Below are positions 33,949 through 43,409 of a stretch of 64,000 bases of DNA, piece after piece (within the stretch, counting starts at the first letter, position 1; each line of letters starts with the position of its first letter). The notes beneath the pieces are model-generated. The model was not told the DNA's origin. It ran no database searches and saw only the letters and a list, made by a program, of their open reading frames with translations. The stretch lies in contig JABFSG010000081.1 in NCBI GenBank assembly GCA_013140715.1, positions 1 to 64,000 of the forward strand, read 5' to 3'. The position numbers and the translations under genes are program-made. This DNA comes from Nitrospiraceae bacterium (GTDB lineage: Bacteria > Nitrospirota > Nitrospiria > Nitrospirales > Nitrospiraceae).

Positions 33949-34473
33949 TTATGTCCGACTCGGTCGGAGTTCCACCAGAGTTCCTTCGAGTGTGAGCAGC
34001 CTTCGTTTTGTAGGCAGGCCGCCCGAGAATCCGCCGAGCGACGCATCATGCGCCACAACCCGGTGACAAGGAATTATGATGGGCATCGGATTTGCCCCTA
34101 CAGCATTGCCGACAGCACGGGCATACTGTTTGCCCCCAACACGGATAGCCACCCATCGATAGGATCGAAGCCGGCCGTAGGAGATACGCCGGAGGACCTG
34201 CCAAACTTTCTGCTGAAACATTGTCCCTTGTGAGATGTCAAGCGGTAGGTCGAAAGACCTTCTTGTTCCGGCCAGATAGCTGACTAATTGTGTCTGCGCC
34301 TTTTGTAACCGCGGAGACTTCCGGTTTTTTACCAGTTCGGCTTCGGATAATCGAAGCTCTGACAGCACGTCCCGGCGCGACGCCTTCGGCAACACCAGTG
34401 CGTCGATCCCCTTTGTCGTTTCGGAAATGCCTATCCAGCCCCATGGTGATTTGAAGATGATCGCTTGTCTCAT
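33949..34473 (-). CDS. ogt: Methylated-DNA--protein-cysteine methyltransferase
   Basis: 174-residue suicide repair protein that takes alkyl groups from O6-alkylguanine. The active-site motif IIIPCHRVVAHDASLGGFSG includes the acceptor Cys; KVWQVLRRISYGRLRSYRWV and ARAVGNAVGANP are the DNA-binding parts. The start at ATG 34473 fits the domain; a longer frame would overlap murJ. Between murJ and dtd, same strand. Confidence 0.93.
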   Translation of the reverse strand: MRQAIIFKSPWGWIGISETTKGIDALVLPKASRRDVLSELRLSEAELVKNRKSPRLQKAQTQLVSYLAGTRRSFDLPLDISQGTMFQQKVWQVLRRISYGRLRSYRWVAIRVGGKQYARAVGNAVGANPMPIIIPCHRVVAHDASLGGFSGGLPTKRRLLTLEGTLVELRPSRT

Positions 34474-34481
34474 TCGTGATC

Positions 34482-36098
34482 TCAGTGACCGGTGATGCGG
34501 CCTAGTTTCTTCCTCACTATCCCCCATACAAGATTGAGTTCTTCTGACCGCAACAGGGCGTGGATCCCCAAATATCCAATGGCGCTCAATCCAATCGCGA
34601 TACACAGCATGATCGATTTCTCGACCCATTCACCTGGCTGTGTCCAGACCTGTGACGCCGCCACCCAGGCGCAGATTATGATCAACGGCACGGATGCGAC
34701 CAGCACCCGTAACGATGATCGTGCGACAGAGCCCCATGCCACACCTCCCAACCGACGGTGCAGCACCACGACTAAGATACCGCCATTGATCATTGCTGCC
34801 AGGGCTGTAGCCAGGGCCAAGCCGGCGGCGCCAAGAGACGACATCAGCGTAAGCGAAAGAAGGAGGTTCGCCGCGACGGCAATGGCCGCAGTGATGGCCG
34901 GCGTACGCGTGTCTTGCAAGGAGTAGAAAGCCGAAACAATGATGCGAACGCCTCCGAAGGCCCAGAGACCGACAGAATAACAGAGTACGGCGACTGCGGT
35001 CTCGGCCGTGTCATGTGCGGTAAAGGTTCCATGCTCGAAGAATAGATGGACGATTGGCTGACGCAGGAGGATCAGGCCCAACATTGCCGGCAGGATAATA
35101 AACAGAATCATGCGAAGGCCGAATCCCAGCGTCATCCGCAATTCATCCAGCGCCCCGCGCGCGGCCTGTGCCGAGAGTGTCGGTAAAATGGCTGTGGCCA
35201 GTGCAACGCCGAAGATGCCGAGGGGAAACTGGATCAGGCGCATGCCGTAAAACAAATATGTCGGTCCACCGGCGAAAAAAGAGGCGAGGATCGTGCTGAC
35301 GGTAATATTGATCTGCGTGACGGAGAGACCGAGGAGCGACGGCACCATCAGTGTGCCGATTCGCTTTACGCCGGGGTGGCCTGGTTGGAACCGGAATCCG
35401 AACAGCATGCCTCGTGCATTCAAGCCGGGCAATTGCATGAGGAACTGTGCCAGGCCTCCTGCCACGACCCCAATGGCGACGCCGAGGATCGGCTCGGACA
35501 TTATCGGCGACAAGAACAGGGCGCAGCCGATGATAAATACGTTAAAGAATACCGGCGAGAATGCCGGTGCCGCGAAGGCGCGCATGGAATTCAGGATACC
35601 CATCGCCAATGCAGCCAGGCTGATAAAAATCAGATAGGGAAACATGATCTGCGTGAGCAACGTCGTCATGCCCAGCTTGGCTGGATCGTCATGAAACCCT
35701 GGCGCCAGGAGCCAGACGATTCCCGACGCGATGAGTATCCCCACGATAGTGACACCTATCACGATCGTCAACAGCGTGGTGAAGACGGCGCTCGCCAGCT
35801 CCCAGGCGTCTCGCTTCGACTTGAGTGTTTGATATTCCGCGAAGACGGGAATGAAGGCGGACGACATCGATCCTTCAGCAAATAACTCACGCAGCAAGTT
35901 GGGGACACGGTAGGCGACAAAGAAGGCATCGGCTGCAGGCGTCGCGCCAAAAAGGCTCGCCAGCACCATATCTCGGATGAACCCGAGGATACGGCTGGAG
36001 AAGGTGGCGACGCCGATCACCCCGGCCGCTTTGACTACCGAGCGAGTCTCATCCTGCGCGTTGGCGGGAGCTGGGGGCACCACAGTAGGATCGGGCAT
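34482..36098 (-). CDS. murJ: Lipid II flippase MurJ
   Basis: 538-residue membrane protein with about 14 helices, MATE-like fold, moving lipid II across the inner membrane for peptidoglycan assembly. ILGFIRDMVLASLFGATPAADAFFVAYRVPNLLRELFAEGSMSSAF is the standard N-terminal signature. Mid-protein blocks (FALYSLQDTRTP-like FYSLQDTRTPAI) also match. mtgA, another peptidoglycan gene, lies about 6 kb away on the other strand. Confidence 0.95.
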   Translation of the reverse strand: MPDPTVVPPAPANAQDETRSVVKAAGVIGVATFSSRILGFIRDMVLASLFGATPAADAFFVAYRVPNLLRELFAEGSMSSAFIPVFAEYQTLKSKRDAWELASAVFTTLLTIVIGVTIVGILIASGIVWLLAPGFHDDPAKLGMTTLLTQIMFPYLIFISLAALAMGILNSMRAFAAPAFSPVFFNVFIIGCALFLSPIMSEPILGVAIGVVAGGLAQFLMQLPGLNARGMLFGFRFQPGHPGVKRIGTLMVPSLLGLSVTQINITVSTILASFFAGGPTYLFYGMRLIQFPLGIFGVALATAILPTLSAQAARGALDELRMTLGFGLRMILFIILPAMLGLILLRQPIVHLFFEHGTFTAHDTAETAVAVLCYSVGLWAFGGVRIIVSAFYSLQDTRTPAITAAIAVAANLLLSLTLMSSLGAAGLALATALAAMINGGILVVVLHRRLGGVAWGSVARSSLRVLVASVPLIIICAWVAASQVWTQPGEWVEKSIMLCIAIGLSAIGYLGIHALLRSEELNLVWGIVRKKLGRITGH

Positions 36099-36153
36099 GA
36101 ATCGAGATTCTAACGGAACGTGGGCGGGCAGTCTATCAAGATGGCGATTAGTT

Positions 36154-36229
36154 CGCAGTATTCATGAGGGCCCATAGCGGACGCATCGTCGCGCTCCATG
36201 CTTACAGTAGAAGCTTCATGAATACTGCG
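36154..36229. repeat. Perfect 14-bp inverted repeat with 48-nt loop
   Basis: CGCAGTATTCATGA (36154-36167) and TCATGAATACTGCG (36216-36229) are exact complements. Adjacent CCCATAGC and GCTATGG are also complementary. It lies in the 425-bp spacer upstream of murJ, which otherwise holds no visible gene. It looks like a REP-type intergenic repeat. Confidence 0.65.
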
Positions 36230-36524
36230 GGCTATGGCTTTTGAGTCAGTGTGTTCGGCAACTCGTTGGGATTGTCGCCGGAACTGGCAGGGCTGACTTG
36301 TGCGAGGAGCGCGCCGCACTTCTGGATCGCTTTTCAATGGAGGATGAAATTGGTTCTTCCGTCATCCCCGGTGTCACGTGAACGCCGGTGGTATGGGCTC
36401 TCGCCCGTACGATGCTTTCGATCGTGTCTTTTTCATGCGCCGATCAGCCCGCCGGTCTCTGTAGCACTGAGCAGGGCTCATGCTATTATGGAAAAAGCAT
36501 TATGATACGGAGGGGGGCCGTACG

Positions 36525-36830
36525 ATGTCGCTTGAATCCTCTTCGCATTTGCCCGGCGGATTTCAGATTATGCATCGTACCCTTGGCATCTATCAGGGGA
36601 GTGCGATTGAGCTGGCGTTTTGGTATCCCTCTTCGGGGATGCCTGAGTATGGGTTGTGCCGGTTTGTCACAAAGGAGAAGGCTGAATCGTATTGCGCATA
36701 CCTCTGTTCCCCTGCCTGCCCGGAGCCGCTTCATGAACAGGACCTCGCCATTCAGCCCTATGATTTGGCGGCACACGAGGAACTCATCAACAACCATCCG
36801 CTTCACTCTGCCTGGGAAACGCCGATCTAG
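36525..36830 (+). CDS. Small protein of unknown function
   Basis: 101 residues. FQIMHRTLGIYQGSAIELAF and GLCRFVTKEKAESYCAYLCS are the ordered-looking blocks; four Cys are present. No domain recognised. The start at ATG 36525 is set by a very strong purine-rich ribosome binding site (GGAGGGGGG) 7 nt upstream. Confidence 0.6.
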   Translation: MSLESSSHLPGGFQIMHRTLGIYQGSAIELAFWYPSSGMPEYGLCRFVTKEKAESYCAYLCSPACPEPLHEQDLAIQPYDLAAHEELINNHPLHSAWETPI

Positions 36831-36887
36831 CCCACCAGGGTGTGCTCGTAACCCGTGAATCGTGAAGCGTATCTCGTGGGGGAGAAG

Positions 36888-36974
36888 AGCGTATGGCTCA
36901 ATATGTATAGCTGATGGGAAAGTGCCCACTTTCCATTCCGGACCATACGCTACTGGCTATAAGCCGTATGCGCT
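36888..36974. repeat. Hairpin with short TATGGC-type inverted repeats
   Basis: Inner perfect stem GGAAAGTG (36917-36924) / CACTTTCC (36927-36934). Outer arms GCGTATGGCTCAATATGTAT and GGCTATAAGCCGTATGCGC are imperfect inverted copies of the short repeat family found at 12035-12140 and 15413-15859. CGTGAATCGTGAAGCGTATC just upstream resembles 11206-11230. Confidence 0.5.
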
Positions 36975-37038
36975 TCTTTTCAGACGAGAGACGATTGATG
37001 TTTCACGAACTACGGGTGAAAGAGATTCGCCAGTCAGC

Positions 37039-37557
37039 TCAGGCGGCGATACCGGCTTTGAGAGAGGGTTTATCTGGCTGAGACACTGCCTGGGCTTGGA
37101 CGAAAGCAAGCAAGCGCTTGTTTTCTTGGGCGGCTCGAAGAAACTTGAAAGCGATGCCACGAGCGCTCACAGAGCTGACCATCGCGGCCACTTCAAAAGG
37201 CGATTCGTCTTCACCGAGCGACAGTTTCAGATAGAAGATGTCGTCCGGATGCACATGGGTTTCGCTATTGATGATACACCCGCCAATCGAGAGGTCGCGC
37301 ACCGTTCCTTCACCGCAGACCTTGCCGCCGGAGAATGAAAGATAGAGTCGAACGGGAATCCTGAGGTGTTCGCGGCGATCGATTGGATGCGAGGGATGGT
37401 GCAGTCCAAGACGAGACGCTAGAAAGCGATGACTGCATGATGGACAGCGGAATGGCGCCACAAATAAGAAGGAGGCCAGATGCTCGCGTGGCGATTGAGG
37501 GTGAGACCGCAAGAGGCCGTCTTTTTGGCATTGCGGGCAATTTAGGATACGGCCCAT
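37039..37557 (-). CDS. PilZ-domain protein with N-terminal zinc ribbon
   Basis: 172 residues. An N-terminal CPQC...CPSC pair (about residues 7-45) looks like a zinc ribbon. A PilZ domain follows with DRREHLRIPV (R-x-x-x-R) and VRDLSIGGCIIN (D-x-S-x-x-G), the c-di-GMP binding motifs. It probably responds to cyclic di-GMP; the output is unknown. I use ATG 37557 because it begins just before the zinc ribbon; the frame extends to 37620. Confidence 0.85.
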   Translation of the reverse strand: MGRILNCPQCQKDGLLRSHPQSPREHLASFLFVAPFRCPSCSHRFLASRLGLHHPSHPIDRREHLRIPVRLYLSFSGGKVCGEGTVRDLSIGGCIINSETHVHPDDIFYLKLSLGEDESPFEVAAMVSSVSARGIAFKFLRAAQENKRLLAFVQAQAVSQPDKPSLKAGIAA

Positions 37558-37694
37558 ATCATCGATCCCTTTTTGTCGCCCTGTTTGGACTGACGGATAT
37601 ACCAGCCACCTCTTGTACACGGATAGATGATCTTCTTTGCTCTGTCAAGAAATCGAATGTTCCCTGCGGAGGCTGTGGTGAGCGAACAGGATAT

Positions 37695-38984
37695 TCAGCG
37701 GCGAACCCGACTGTCCGCACGGGTGCTCGTAGCGACTGCAGACCCCGCGAGCCACCCTGTTGCCCAGGCCCACTGGAAATTGAAGCCGCCGATCCGGCCG
37801 TCGCAGTTCAGGATCTCCCCGATCAGATAGAGTCCTGGCACCACCTTGGACTCCATTGTACGATAATTGATCTCCTCAAGAGGGACCCCTCCCGCCGTCA
37901 CCTCTGCGTAGCTCCAACCGCGATCTCGTTCGACCGGAAACCGGAACATCGAGAGCGCTTCGATCAGACGATCTCGATCTTTCCGAGTCAGTTGTGCGAT
38001 AGCTCGCTGTGGCTCGCATTCGATATGCAGGCAGAGCGCCTCGGCAAACCTCTCTGGAACTAGTTGTGCGAGCGTCCTTGTGAGAGAGCGCCGAGGAGTA
38101 TTGGCTGTTTGGTCCATGAACCACTGCTTCGCCTGCTCTCGCGTCTTTCCCGGAAGAAAATTGCCATAGAGGTCCGCGATTTGAGCGGTTTCCTGCGCCA
38201 GCGTCCAGAAGCGGCTTGCATCCATGACCGCTGGCCCACTGATGCCAAAGTGTGTCCAGAGCAAGCTTCCCGTTCGCCGATCGACTTTGCGCCCTTGTAA
38301 GACGCTGATCAATTCGATGTCATGCGAGAGTCCGGAGAGTGTCTTGTGAAACATCGTATCGGCGAGCACCAGTGGCACGAGCGCTGGTGCCGTAGCAGTC
38401 AGGGAGTGGCCGAGGTGGCGTGCAAGGGTAAGCCCGAATCCATCGCTTCCCGACTTGGGAATTGACCGGCCTCCGGTCGCCATGACGGCGAACTTGGCGT
38501 GTAGGGTCCCATGGCTGTGTCGCAGGACAAATCCAGATTCGGCAGACGATTCGATGCCTGTCACGCGATGATCTGTCAGGATGCGGACACCGAGGTCAAG
38601 ACAGCGCGTGATAAGCGCGTTGAGGATGGTCCGGGCCTTATCGGTGACAGGAAAGAGCTTACCGGTCTCTTCCCGTTTGAGATCCACACCCAACGAGGCA
38701 AACCAGCCGACTGTTTGTTCGACAGAGAATGCCGCCAGGACATTTTTGATGATGTGGCGATTGCCGAAATAGTCGTCGGCTGTCACGATATCATGCGTGA
38801 CATTACAGCGACCGCCGCCGGAGACGAGGATTTTGGCTCCGATGGCCTTGGCACCGTCGAGAATCGCGATCCTTTGCGGCCGATCGTTCTTTAGAGCCCT
38901 TTCCGCTGCAAAAATCGAGGCTGTCAGCCCCGCGGCGCCCCCGCCGATTACCGCAACGTCATATATGTCGTTATCTTTAGACAT
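37695..38984 (-). CDS. HI0933/BaiN-type FAD-dependent oxidoreductase
   Basis: 429 residues. VAVIGGGAAGLTASIFAAE binds FAD. GAKILVSGGGRCNVTH, FVMATGGRS-like AVMATGGRSIPKSGSDGFG, VTAGGVPLEEIN and LYLIGEILNCDGRIGGFNFQWAW are typical of the HI0933 family. Members are annotated as flavoproteins or NAD(P)/FAD-dependent oxidoreductases; the substrate here is unknown. An operator-like palindrome lies just upstream. Confidence 0.9.
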   Translation of the reverse strand: MSKDNDIYDVAVIGGGAAGLTASIFAAERALKNDRPQRIAILDGAKAIGAKILVSGGGRCNVTHDIVTADDYFGNRHIIKNVLAAFSVEQTVGWFASLGVDLKREETGKLFPVTDKARTILNALITRCLDLGVRILTDHRVTGIESSAESGFVLRHSHGTLHAKFAVMATGGRSIPKSGSDGFGLTLARHLGHSLTATAPALVPLVLADTMFHKTLSGLSHDIELISVLQGRKVDRRTGSLLWTHFGISGPAVMDASRFWTLAQETAQIADLYGNFLPGKTREQAKQWFMDQTANTPRRSLTRTLAQLVPERFAEALCLHIECEPQRAIAQLTRKDRDRLIEALSMFRFPVERDRGWSYAEVTAGGVPLEEINYRTMESKVVPGLYLIGEILNCDGRIGGFNFQWAWATGWLAGSAVATSTRADSRVRR

Positions 38985-38993
38985 TAGAGAGTT

Positions 38994-39008
38994 TTAACTG
39001 CCAGTTAA
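38994..39008. promoter_or_regulatory. Operator-like palindrome between divergent genes
   Basis: TTAACTG-C-CAGTTAA is a perfect 7-bp inverted repeat around one central base. It lies 9 bp upstream of the HI0933-type gene (minus) and 88 bp upstream of the small zinc-binding protein gene (plus). Geometry suits a dimeric repressor; no regulator gene is adjacent. Confidence 0.45.
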
Positions 39009-39096
39009 CATCCTATTAATCTTGCAATGTTAGAGTCCCTCCCATGCAAGGCCGACTTGTCGGCGCTGAACCACATCAGAGTGGGAGGTGGGCACG

Positions 39097-39267
39097 ATGA
39101 CCTGTCAAAAATGCAAAGGACTGATGGTGACAGAATGGCGACCTGAGTTTTCACAGGAAGCCGCAGTGCTCCGCTGTATCAATTGCGGGTTGGTCCTCGA
39201 TCCGTTGATTGCGCAGAATCGTGTGATCTCGTTAGGTGTGAAGCAACGGGTCCTGAAGGCGGCTTGA
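39097..39267 (+). CDS. Small CxxC...CxxC putative zinc-binding protein
   Basis: 56 residues starting MTCQKCKGLMVTEW and ending LGVKQRVLKAA. Two CxxC pairs (CQKC near the start, CINC near residue 34) are spaced as in a zinc ribbon. GGGAGGTGGGCACG upstream of the ATG provides the ribosome binding site. A paralogue with the same layout is at 48472-48624. I associate this family with Nitrospira; its function is unknown. Confidence 0.7.
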   Translation: MTCQKCKGLMVTEWRPEFSQEAAVLRCINCGLVLDPLIAQNRVISLGVKQRVLKAA

Positions 39268-39357
39268 TGGTTCGTTCGATCTCGTGAGCCAGTCCGGTCG
39301 GTACGGGCGACTTGCCGAACCAATCGAATTGGGCAGGTGTGGACGTGGCGTTCGTGG

Positions 39358-40131
39358 TTAGACCGAAAACTCCGCCCATAAGAATGTGTGATCAGAGGGG
39401 TCTTTCGCTCGCCGCGGCTCGACGTCCACGTCTACCCTTTTACATTTGTCTGCCAACGGAGCCGTCGCCAGAATATGGTCGATGCGCCATCCTCTATTCG
39501 CTTCCAGCGAGCCAGGGGCCCGGTAATCCCAAAATGTATACTGCTGTCGGTCTGGATAGAGTTTTACGAACACGTCTTGAAATCCCCACGCCAATGTCCG
39601 TTCATAGGCCCGCCGCGCATCCTCGTGATAGCAGACATGCTTGAGATGTTTCTCGGGGCTGTGCACGTCCATCGGTCGAGGAGCGACGTTCATGTCACCG
39701 CACCAGATAGCCGGTTTATTCGGTGGCACATGCTTCTCGAAGTATGTGCGAAGTCGCTCGTACCAGCCAAGCTTGTATTGATACTTCGGTGAGTCGATCT
39801 CGAAACCCTGCGGCACGTAGGTATTGACGATGGGAATACCCTCGATTACTACACGTAAGAGCCTCGCATCCTCCGATTCGCCTCCATCGTCAAACCCGTA
39901 GGCCACCGACTCAGGTTTCTTCAGGCTCAGTATTGCGACACCGTTGTAAGACTTCATCCCACGGTAGGTGATTTCGTACCCGGATTCCGCCAATGCCAAC
40001 AGAGGAAACTCGCTGTCTTGAACTTTGGTTTCTTGAAGACAGAGCACATCGGGTTTCTGTTGGGCAAGCCAGCCAAGCACGATCGGTAACCGTTTTCTGA
40101 GCGAGTTGACGTTGAAGGTGGCGATTTTCAT
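39358..40131 (-). CDS. xthA: Exodeoxyribonuclease III (AP endonuclease)
   Basis: 257 residues. It cleaves DNA at abasic sites and removes 3' blocking groups in base-excision repair. MKIATFNVNSLRKRL, LCLQETKVQD (metal Glu), CGDMNVAP (catalytic Asp/Asn), and the C-terminal WRIDHILAT and DPSDHTFLWAEF (catalytic His) are all present. Confidence 0.96.
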   Translation of the reverse strand: MKIATFNVNSLRKRLPIVLGWLAQQKPDVLCLQETKVQDSEFPLLALAESGYEITYRGMKSYNGVAILSLKKPESVAYGFDDGGESEDARLLRVVIEGIPIVNTYVPQGFEIDSPKYQYKLGWYERLRTYFEKHVPPNKPAIWCGDMNVAPRPMDVHSPEKHLKHVCYHEDARRAYERTLAWGFQDVFVKLYPDRQQYTFWDYRAPGSLEANRGWRIDHILATAPLADKCKRVDVDVEPRRAKDPSDHTFLWAEFSV

Positions 40132-40317
40132 TCAAAGCCCCATTGATGGTCGAGCCGACGCATCCTAGCAAAAGGCACAAGGGGGAACAAGGCGAGAGAG
40201 TTGTTCAATAGAGGAGCGATTTCGGCCATGATTCGAGGGGGTTCCACAAAGCTAGCCTAGCCCTCAGGAGGAAAGACCTCCCAAGGGCCAGAGAATCTAC
40301 CGACGCAACTGCACAAC

Positions 40318-40659
40318 TTATGGAGCGGTGGCAGGGGCGGTAGGGGGAGCAGGCGCAGGCGTAGAAGCAGGAGGATTATCCATTGCAGCGTCTTTGTGCG
40401 CCTTCATTCTGTCCATCATTTCATGGCGTTTGGCCTTCATCTTCTCTCTATACTGCATGATTGGACCTTTCTTCCCTCCTCGCTTAGCCCCCATATCGCT
40501 CTCCATCGCACTACCTTCGGCCTCCGTCGCATCTTTCCCAGCTTTCGTCTCATCTTTCGTATGGCCCCTCTTGATCTTCACGACATCACCAGCCAGTGCG
40601 AGCGAGCTCGTTCCCATCAGGCACAATGCGATAAACATGACAACAATCAACCGATGCAT
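40318..40659 (-). CDS. Small secreted charged protein
   Basis: 113 residues. A signal peptide (LIVVMFIALCLMGTSSLALA) precedes a Lys/Glu/Met-rich middle (GPIMQYREKMKAKRHEMMDR) and a Pro/Ala-rich tail. No family recognised. The start at ATG 40659 follows GGAGGTG, a strong ribosome binding site. Confidence 0.65.
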   Translation of the reverse strand: MHRLIVVMFIALCLMGTSSLALAGDVVKIKRGHTKDETKAGKDATEAEGSAMESDMGAKRGGKKGPIMQYREKMKAKRHEMMDRMKAHKDAAMDNPPASTPAPAPPTAPATAP

Positions 40660-40775
40660 GAGACACCTCCTCATTAAAGTCAGGACGGTAGGTTTGGAGC
40701 CACATCTCGAATTCTTCGCTAGGTAAATATAGCGTTGCACGACTTATACGGCCTGTCAATTCGAACGTAAAACGG

Positions 40776-43394
40776 CTAATTTTGAATGGCGATTTCTCCT
40801 CGCCCTGCATCCAGGTTGATGCGATCGCCTTCTTTCAGTCTGGTGGTGATGCCAGGCACATTGGCTACTGCCGGCAATCCATACTCGCGAGCAATGATCG
40901 CTCCGTGCGACAGAGTCCCGCCCATCTCGGCGATCAGCCCCGCTGCTACACCAAACAACGGCGCCATGCCGGGATCGATGACCGACACCACAAGAATATC
41001 TCCGCGGCACACGCGACTCCAATCCTCCATCGATCGAATGAAACGAGCAGGCCCCTCAACCTGCCCAGGACTGATGGGAATACCGTGGAAGATTCCCTCC
41101 GAGGTCGTCGCAGAAGATGTGTCTGCGCTACGAATTACAGCATGCCAATCCTGAATCGTATCTGGAACGGAGACCGTGGCGTAACGGTCTCGTTCGGCAC
41201 GGCGGGCCTGAATGACCTCTCGCCAATCGCGCGAACCTCCGGCTAACAAGTCGGCGCGTCCTTCAATCGTGAGATAAAAAATATCCTCCTGCGAAGAGAG
41301 TCGTCCCTGCTCGACCAGCCATTCGCCCAGGCGCAGCAGCAGACTACGCGTAGCAGCAGAGTAGTACATCAGGTGGTGCCGGTTCGCCTCCCGCAAAGCG
41401 AAGAATTGGCACAGCCGTCGATACCACCAGGAAAAGATGACCCACCGATGGAATCGCCATCCGAACCTTGCGCGGATCTCTGACAGCGCCCGCTCCCGTA
41501 CCGCTGCTTGGCGTTCAAGAATGTCCGCAGGAGTTGCACTGGTTTGAGCCAGAATCTGTGTCCTCAGAACCGCTAGTAGCAATTCCGGTCGATCTGCGAA
41601 CCGAGGCGACATGGGATCCGACTCACCGACCGCGCGGTGGCCATAGTCGTCGAGATACCTATTAAATGCACGAAGAACGTCAGTCCCCTTAAGCTGCTGA
41701 TGAACCTCAGCCGGGTCCCACGTCTCTGCTGTAAACCACGAAGTCGCGTGAGGGTCACGACGAACCATGTCTGCAATTTCAGCCAATCGAACGATCTGTT
41801 GCGCACTAATGACAGCCGACTGACCCTGCAGCGCTCCGTTCAATAACGCCCTCCAGTCTTCCCCTAACCAGTGCGGCAACAAGCGGCCTAATGTTTGTAA
41901 ACATTGAGCGACCCCTCCCGCAATGCCGAAAGTCAGCTCCTGTTCATCAAGCCGTTGTCCGATGGCATCAAGGCGCAGAGCGATGTCTTTCCCGGAGATC
42001 GTCCGAAGCAGATCGGCGCGGTTTTCGGCCGCCATCTCTTTCATCTCTGCAAACCAAGTCGGTCCCTGTCGCACCACCTTTCTCATTTCAGTCATCATCA
42101 CGACAGCAGCACGGGCGATCGTAAACCACCCGAGCGGGTGAGCTTCCGGTACCCTGGCAAGGATTTCCCCTCCCATCTGCTCTGTGAACGGGGAGGGATC
42201 CGCCCGTAGTTGTGTGATGAGGGAATAAAACAGGGTCATATTGATGTAGGGTCGTCCCTGAAACGTGCGAACCGATGTGACCCCTTCTGGAATTTGACAG
42301 CCCAGACGCCGATAGGGCTCGAGAATGTAACGTTCCATGAACAGTTCAAGAAACGACAATCCAAGCGGGCTCGGCAGTTCCGGCATCGTTTCCTTGAAGT
42401 TAGCACGCGACCATTCACAATCGTCGTTCGTAAACTGGGTGGATCGAATCTGACCCGCGATTGGTCTCGCCTGAAGCAGCCACAGACCACGATCATCGTA
42501 AAGCCATTCCAGGTCCACTGGATGGTCGAATGCTTTTTCAATCTGCTTGGCTTTGCGGGCCAGTTCAAACAGTTGGTCGTCCGACAACGTTGCGCGTCCA
42601 ATTGCATTATCCGGCAATGGCAATTCGCAAAGACCTTGGCCGGTTACCTGCAACGCCTGAGTCTGTCCTGAGGCTGTCCGCTCGCAGATCCGGTTGGGCT
42701 TGTTATGGGCCATCTCCACCACATAGTGGTCCGGTGTGACGCGCCCATCGACCAGGACTGCCGCAAGCCCCGTCACTGCGTTGATCACTACTTGAGTCGT
42801 TCGTCCAGTAAGGGGATGGATGGAATAGGCTACCCCGGCGACTCGCGCCTCCAGGAGCGGTTGGATCACGACGGCCATGGCAGGAGGTGTTCCGCTCGAT
42901 CCCGATGTCGCATGGTAATTCAGGACCCGCTCATCCCAGATTGATAGCCACAGATCCTTCACTGCCTGAGCCATCTCCTCCAGGGGGATACCGAGTCGCG
43001 TACGATAGACTCCGGCAAAGCTCGCATGAGACCCATCCTCGTTCGTGGCCGATGATCTCACAGCCCACAGCCCATGCAACGGCAGATCCAGTTGTCGTGC
43101 CTGATCGATGATCAGGGCAGTAAGTTCATCGATGTCGCAGTTTCGAATGGCAGCGCAACAGTGAGAAAGTATGCGTTGGCGTTCGGCCCCCGAGGAATGC
43201 AGGGCTGCCTGCCACTGTTCCGTTGGAGAAAGACCGAGCGCGCGAAGCGTGCGGTCATAGGCCTCTGTTGTCACGCAGAATCCGGAGGGAACAGGGAATC
43301 CTCCTGCGAGCAGGCGCGCCAGGCCCAGAGCTTTCCCTCCAACAAGAGATGGTTCAGTGCAGGCGGCTAAGGGAAGAAGGAGAGGGCGATTCAT
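40776..43394 (-). CDS. PEP synthase/rifampicin-phosphotransferase-like enzyme
   Basis: 872 residues in three parts: an N-terminal ATP-grasp PPDK/PEPS domain (LVGGKALGLARLLAGGFPVPSGFCVTTEAY), a long middle helical domain, and a C-terminal swivelling phosphohistidine domain with GGTLSHGAIIAREYGLPAVA (catalytic His about 830). Length, domain order and His position resemble rifampicin phosphotransferase (about 867 residues, His 825) more than PEP synthase, which has a C-terminal TIM barrel absent here. The true acceptor is unknown. The glycerate kinase gene lies 15 bp upstream on the same strand, so the pair is probably co-transcribed. Confidence 0.85.
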   Translation of the reverse strand: MNRPLLLPLAACTEPSLVGGKALGLARLLAGGFPVPSGFCVTTEAYDRTLRALGLSPTEQWQAALHSSGAERQRILSHCCAAIRNCDIDELTALIIDQARQLDLPLHGLWAVRSSATNEDGSHASFAGVYRTRLGIPLEEMAQAVKDLWLSIWDERVLNYHATSGSSGTPPAMAVVIQPLLEARVAGVAYSIHPLTGRTTQVVINAVTGLAAVLVDGRVTPDHYVVEMAHNKPNRICERTASGQTQALQVTGQGLCELPLPDNAIGRATLSDDQLFELARKAKQIEKAFDHPVDLEWLYDDRGLWLLQARPIAGQIRSTQFTNDDCEWSRANFKETMPELPSPLGLSFLELFMERYILEPYRRLGCQIPEGVTSVRTFQGRPYINMTLFYSLITQLRADPSPFTEQMGGEILARVPEAHPLGWFTIARAAVVMMTEMRKVVRQGPTWFAEMKEMAAENRADLLRTISGKDIALRLDAIGQRLDEQELTFGIAGGVAQCLQTLGRLLPHWLGEDWRALLNGALQGQSAVISAQQIVRLAEIADMVRRDPHATSWFTAETWDPAEVHQQLKGTDVLRAFNRYLDDYGHRAVGESDPMSPRFADRPELLLAVLRTQILAQTSATPADILERQAAVRERALSEIRARFGWRFHRWVIFSWWYRRLCQFFALREANRHHLMYYSAATRSLLLRLGEWLVEQGRLSSQEDIFYLTIEGRADLLAGGSRDWREVIQARRAERDRYATVSVPDTIQDWHAVIRSADTSSATTSEGIFHGIPISPGQVEGPARFIRSMEDWSRVCRGDILVVSVIDPGMAPLFGVAAGLIAEMGGTLSHGAIIAREYGLPAVANVPGITTRLKEGDRINLDAGRGEIAIQN

Positions 43395-43409
43395 GGAAGT
43401 GGATACTAC

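Noticed and set aside
36110-36337. Small minus-strand frame upstream of murJ
   Set aside because: It consists mostly of the palindromic repeat region; composition is not protein-like.
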